The notes under the pieces were generated by a model, which searched no databases, was not told where the DNA came from, and saw nothing but the letters and a program-made list of their open reading frames with translations. Of a DNA stretch of 64,000 bases, positions 61,714 to 64,000 are shown one piece after another. Every line of letters begins with the position of its first letter. The stretch's first letter is position 1. Source of the DNA: Chitinimonas sp036961565 (GTDB taxonomy: Bacteria > Pseudomonadota > Gammaproteobacteria > Burkholderiales > Chitinimonadaceae); the NCBI RefSeq assembly GCF_036961565.1, contig NZ_JBAMDD010000016.1, positions 34,408-98,407 on the forward strand, read 5' to 3'. Position numbers and translations under genes: made by a program.

Positions 61714-63909
61714 ATGCACAAGCTCGCCTATGCCCTTGCCCTGGCATTTGCCCTACCTGGCCAGGCGGCCATCAACGCATTGCAACTGGGTGCACAGCAA
61801 GGCATCAAGCTGGACGGTAAGCTTGATGATGCAGCCTGGCAGACTACCCAGCGTTACGACACCTTTTATGAGCACACACCGCGTGACAAGCGTCCGGCCG
61901 AACAGCCCACGGCCATGCGGATTGCCTATGACAAGCAGTATCTCTATGTGGCGCTGGAAGCGATAGACCCTAAGCCGCAGGAGGTGCGAGAGCCTTTCAG
62001 CCGCCGGGACAAGGTACTGGGTGATCAGGACTTCTTTGTTTTCTATCTGGACCCGGCCGGCGATGGCAAGGCCGCACAGTTCTTTCGGGTGAATCCGCGA
62101 GGGGCTGTGGGTGACGGCATGTTTACCGATACGGGGGGCGAGGATTTTTCACCCGACTACGATTTCGAGGCCGCTGCCAGCCGCACCGATACCGGTTGGA
62201 CGGCGGAGCTGCGGATACCTTTCTCGGCACTGGCTTACAACGGCGGCAGCAAGGATTGGAAGGTTATGGTGTTGCGTAGCCTGACGCGCGGTGACCGCTA
62301 TCGGCTAACCAGCGGAGAGGCGCCTGGTGATACCAATTGCTTCCTGTGCTACAGCATGCCATTGACGGGCATGACACCGCCCCAGCAAGCCATGAACTGG
62401 AGCATTACACCGCAGATACTGGCCAGCCGGGCCGAGAAGACCCACGCCAATGGCAGCAAGACGCACAAGAACGAAGTGGATCTGGCAGTGGACATCAAGC
62501 TGCGGCCACGGCCGGATTGGGTGCTGGATCTGACACTGAACCCGGATTTCTCCCAGGTGGAACTCGATGCGCCGGTGCTGGCGGGCAACAGCCGTTTTGC
62601 CGTCTTTTTGCCGGAGAAGCGGCCATTCTTTCTAGAGGGGGCCGACCTGCTGCAAGGACCCACGCGCGCCATTCATAGCCGAGCCATTACCGACCCGGCT
62701 TGGGGCGCCCGTGCCACCTGGCGTGGGGAGTCTGCCGATGCGACGGTACTGACGACCCGTGATGACGGTGGCGGGTTGGTGGTGGTGCCGGGCGCGTATG
62801 GTAATGGTTATGCCCAGCAAAGCTTCAAGTCACAGGCGACCATTGCCCGTGGCAGCCTGCGGCTGGGTAGTGCCCAGTTGGGCGGCGTGTTTACCGATCG
62901 CAGCCTGGAACATGGCCGGGGCTATAACCGGGTGGTAGGTGGAGATTTGGCCTGGCAGGTCGATGACACGACACGCGTGCGCACACAATTGTTGGCCAGC
63001 CAGACGACGGCCTTGTATGACAGTGCTGCGGATGCCCTGATGCGTGGTGACAAGCGCGACGGTCATTCCTTCTACGCTGACATCAATAACCGGACTGCCG
63101 CTTGGAGTCTCTACGCACAGGTACGCGATATCGGGCGCGACTTTCGGGCGGACAATGGTTTCATCACCCAGACTGGGGTACGCAGCTTTTATAGCGAGAT
63201 GAACCTGATATTCGAGCATGCCGGTGCCTGGCGTGAAACCAACCCGTATCTGAACACCGAGTATGTAGAGGATAGGGAGGGGGAGAAGGTGTTCAGCACG
63301 CTGCGTCCTGGCCTTTTCCTGGCAGGGCCGTATGACAGCTTCTACAACCTGGAGTGGCGGCCCAATCAGCAAACTCGGCTGGAGGCAGGAGGCCCCTTGC
63401 TCAAGCGTGATTATGTGCATCTGTTTGCAGATGGTGCGCCGTCCAAGCTGTTGAACCGGCTGACCGCCACAGTGCAACTAGGGGACCAGATTGATTACGA
63501 GAACAGCCGGGTAGGCAAGGGTGGGTATGTCTCGCTATTCGCCCGTATGCGCCTGCATGAACGGCTGGAAGTGGAGCAGGTGCTGGACAAGGTTTGGGTT
63601 GATGGCGGCCCGGTCACCAAGGAAAGGGCTTACTCCGAATTGGCTTACCAGTGGAATTCGATCTGGCACTTCACTGCCCGCGATACGGCCCGATTTATCT
63701 GGCAGCATGCCAAGGTCGAGCGTAATCCCCTCGCCTATACGGGTGCGGTGAACCGCGATGACACGCGCAATACTTGGTCGCTGGTGTATACCCATCAGCA
63801 AGGTCTGGGCAAGGCGGTATATGTGGGCGCCACCCTGGCAGATAACCGCGATGACGGCGGCAAGCGCAAGCAGAACGAGTTGTTCGTGAAAGGTTCCTGG
63901 ACGCTGTAA
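61714..63909 (+). CDS. DUF5916 / carbohydrate-binding-module-9-like probable outer-membrane protein
   Basis: 731 residues. The signal peptide is MHKLAYALALAFALPGQAA. An N-terminal CBM9-like domain (about 30-200: IKLDGKLDDAAWQ, YLYVALEAID, and YDFEAAASRTDTGWTAELRI) is followed by a DUF5916-type region with the ALNPDFSQVE-like signature (LNPDFSQVELDAP, FLPEKRPFFLEGADLL). A C-terminal series of alternating amphipathic strands ends in SWTL and is likely a beta barrel. Role unknown, perhaps binding of polysaccharide at the surface. Confidence 0.87.
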   Translation: MHKLAYALALAFALPGQAAINALQLGAQQGIKLDGKLDDAAWQTTQRYDTFYEHTPRDKRPAEQPTAMRIAYDKQYLYVALEAIDPKPQEVREPFSRRDKVLGDQDFFVFYLDPAGDGKAAQFFRVNPRGAVGDGMFTDTGGEDFSPDYDFEAAASRTDTGWTAELRIPFSALAYNGGSKDWKVMVLRSLTRGDRYRLTSGEAPGDTNCFLCYSMPLTGMTPPQQAMNWSITPQILASRAEKTHANGSKTHKNEVDLAVDIKLRPRPDWVLDLTLNPDFSQVELDAPVLAGNSRFAVFLPEKRPFFLEGADLLQGPTRAIHSRAITDPAWGARATWRGESADATVLTTRDDGGGLVVVPGAYGNGYAQQSFKSQATIARGSLRLGSAQLGGVFTDRSLEHGRGYNRVVGGDLAWQVDDTTRVRTQLLASQTTALYDSAADALMRGDKRDGHSFYADINNRTAAWSLYAQVRDIGRDFRADNGFITQTGVRSFYSEMNLIFEHAGAWRETNPYLNTEYVEDREGEKVFSTLRPGLFLAGPYDSFYNLEWRPNQQTRLEAGGPLLKRDYVHLFADGAPSKLLNRLTATVQLGDQIDYENSRVGKGGYVSLFARMRLHERLEVEQVLDKVWVDGGPVTKERAYSELAYQWNSIWHFTARDTARFIWQHAKVERNPLAYTGAVNRDDTRNTWSLVYTHQQGLGKAVYVGATLADNRDDGGKRKQNELFVKGSWTL

Positions 63910-63917
63910 GCAGGGCG

Positions 63918-63946
63918 AGGTAGCCGGGCGTTCAGCCCGGTTACCT
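63918..63946. terminator. Hairpin after the DUF5916 gene
   Basis: A 12-bp stem aggtagccgggc / gcccggttacct (one G-T pair) with loop GTTCA. It lies between this gene and a probable convergent gene end. Confidence 0.65.
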
Positions 63947-63949
63947 TGC

Positions 63950-64000
63950 CTACGGTAGTGCAGCCTGCATGGCGTGTAGGACTGGGGTGATGACCTCGCC
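63950..64000 (-). CDS. Possible 3' end of a leftward gene (partial)
   Basis: On the minus strand the sequence from the window edge reads GEVITPVLHAMQAALP and then TAG (63952-63950). The amphipathic ending and the hairpin just beyond it suggest the C-terminus of a convergent gene. It is too short to identify. Confidence 0.4.
   Translation of the reverse strand, partial: GEVITPVLHAMQAALP

Noticed and set aside
46750..63970. Repeated gcagcctgca-like strings resembling Neisseriaceae DNA uptake sequences
   Set aside because: Only scattered short matches occur, mostly inside coding sequence. There is no consistent 10-12-mer and no paired copies in the terminators.

Overview
This window is a chromosomal stretch of a motile betaproteobacterium. 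It is GC-rich by eye, apart from a few AT-rich patches. The lineage call rests on the rpsU-yqeY-dnaG-rpoD operon, a surE-pcm-nlpD-rpoS operon, a betaproteobacterial proteasome homologue (BPH) and an flhBAFG-fliA flagellar block. The order Neisseriales looks plausible, but I cannot name a genus. I saw no prophage, transposase gene, CRISPR array or recognisable defence system. Most of the window is conserved core genome with a few accessory insertions.

Left part (1-9,400): the 3' end of aspS, then two truncated genes that meet tail to tail at about 351-357, which looks like a deletion scar. Next come a patatin-like lipase, a GFA-domain protein and a YiaA-type membrane protein. A tRNA-Thr(CGU) gene and a tRNA(CAU), probably Ile2, follow; the second sits 9 nt behind rpoD. 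The leftward macromolecular-synthesis operon rpsU-yqeY-dnaG-rpoD comes after that.

9,400-22,100: a leftward group (M48 protease, tyrosine phosphatase, pterin dehydratase, rsgA) lies divergent to orn. A rightward group follows: pncC, BPH, hslO and a VOC protein. Then come a Spy/CpxP-like periplasmic protein with a CpxR-like box, a SlyB-like lipoprotein, the stationary-phase operon surE-pcm-nlpD-rpoS, and cysS.

22,100-37,800: an unknown gene and an AT-rich RDD membrane protein gene are followed by glnE. Divergent from glnE is yhdP, then a nitrilase-family amidase, a solute-binding protein and tldD. A GNAT gene, a small periplasmic protein, and a crotonase / periplasmic protein / hydroxyisobutyryl-CoA-hydrolase-like operon behind an 18-bp palindrome complete this part.

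37,800-48,800: alaS, a GlxA-type AraC regulator facing an NTF2-like protein, a LytS/LytTR two-component pair, ftsK, an isoaspartyl peptidase and an acyltransferase. Two short fold-back (MITE-like) elements, at 23,705-23,816 and 44,190-44,299, each abut the stop codon of a leftward gene (glnE and ftsK).

48,800-64,000: leftward flagellar genes in transcription order flhB, flhA, flhF, flhG, fliA, motA. Upstream of them lie an unknown secreted protein, a diguanylate cyclase with two degenerate receiver-like domains and a GH13 amylase. To the right are yajQ, a large DUF5916-type probable outer-membrane protein and a fragment of a leftward gene at the window edge. FlhF and FlhG normally set flagellar number and position, FlhA and FlhB form the export gate, and FliA directs late flagellar genes. 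FlhG here lacks the Walker A lysine.
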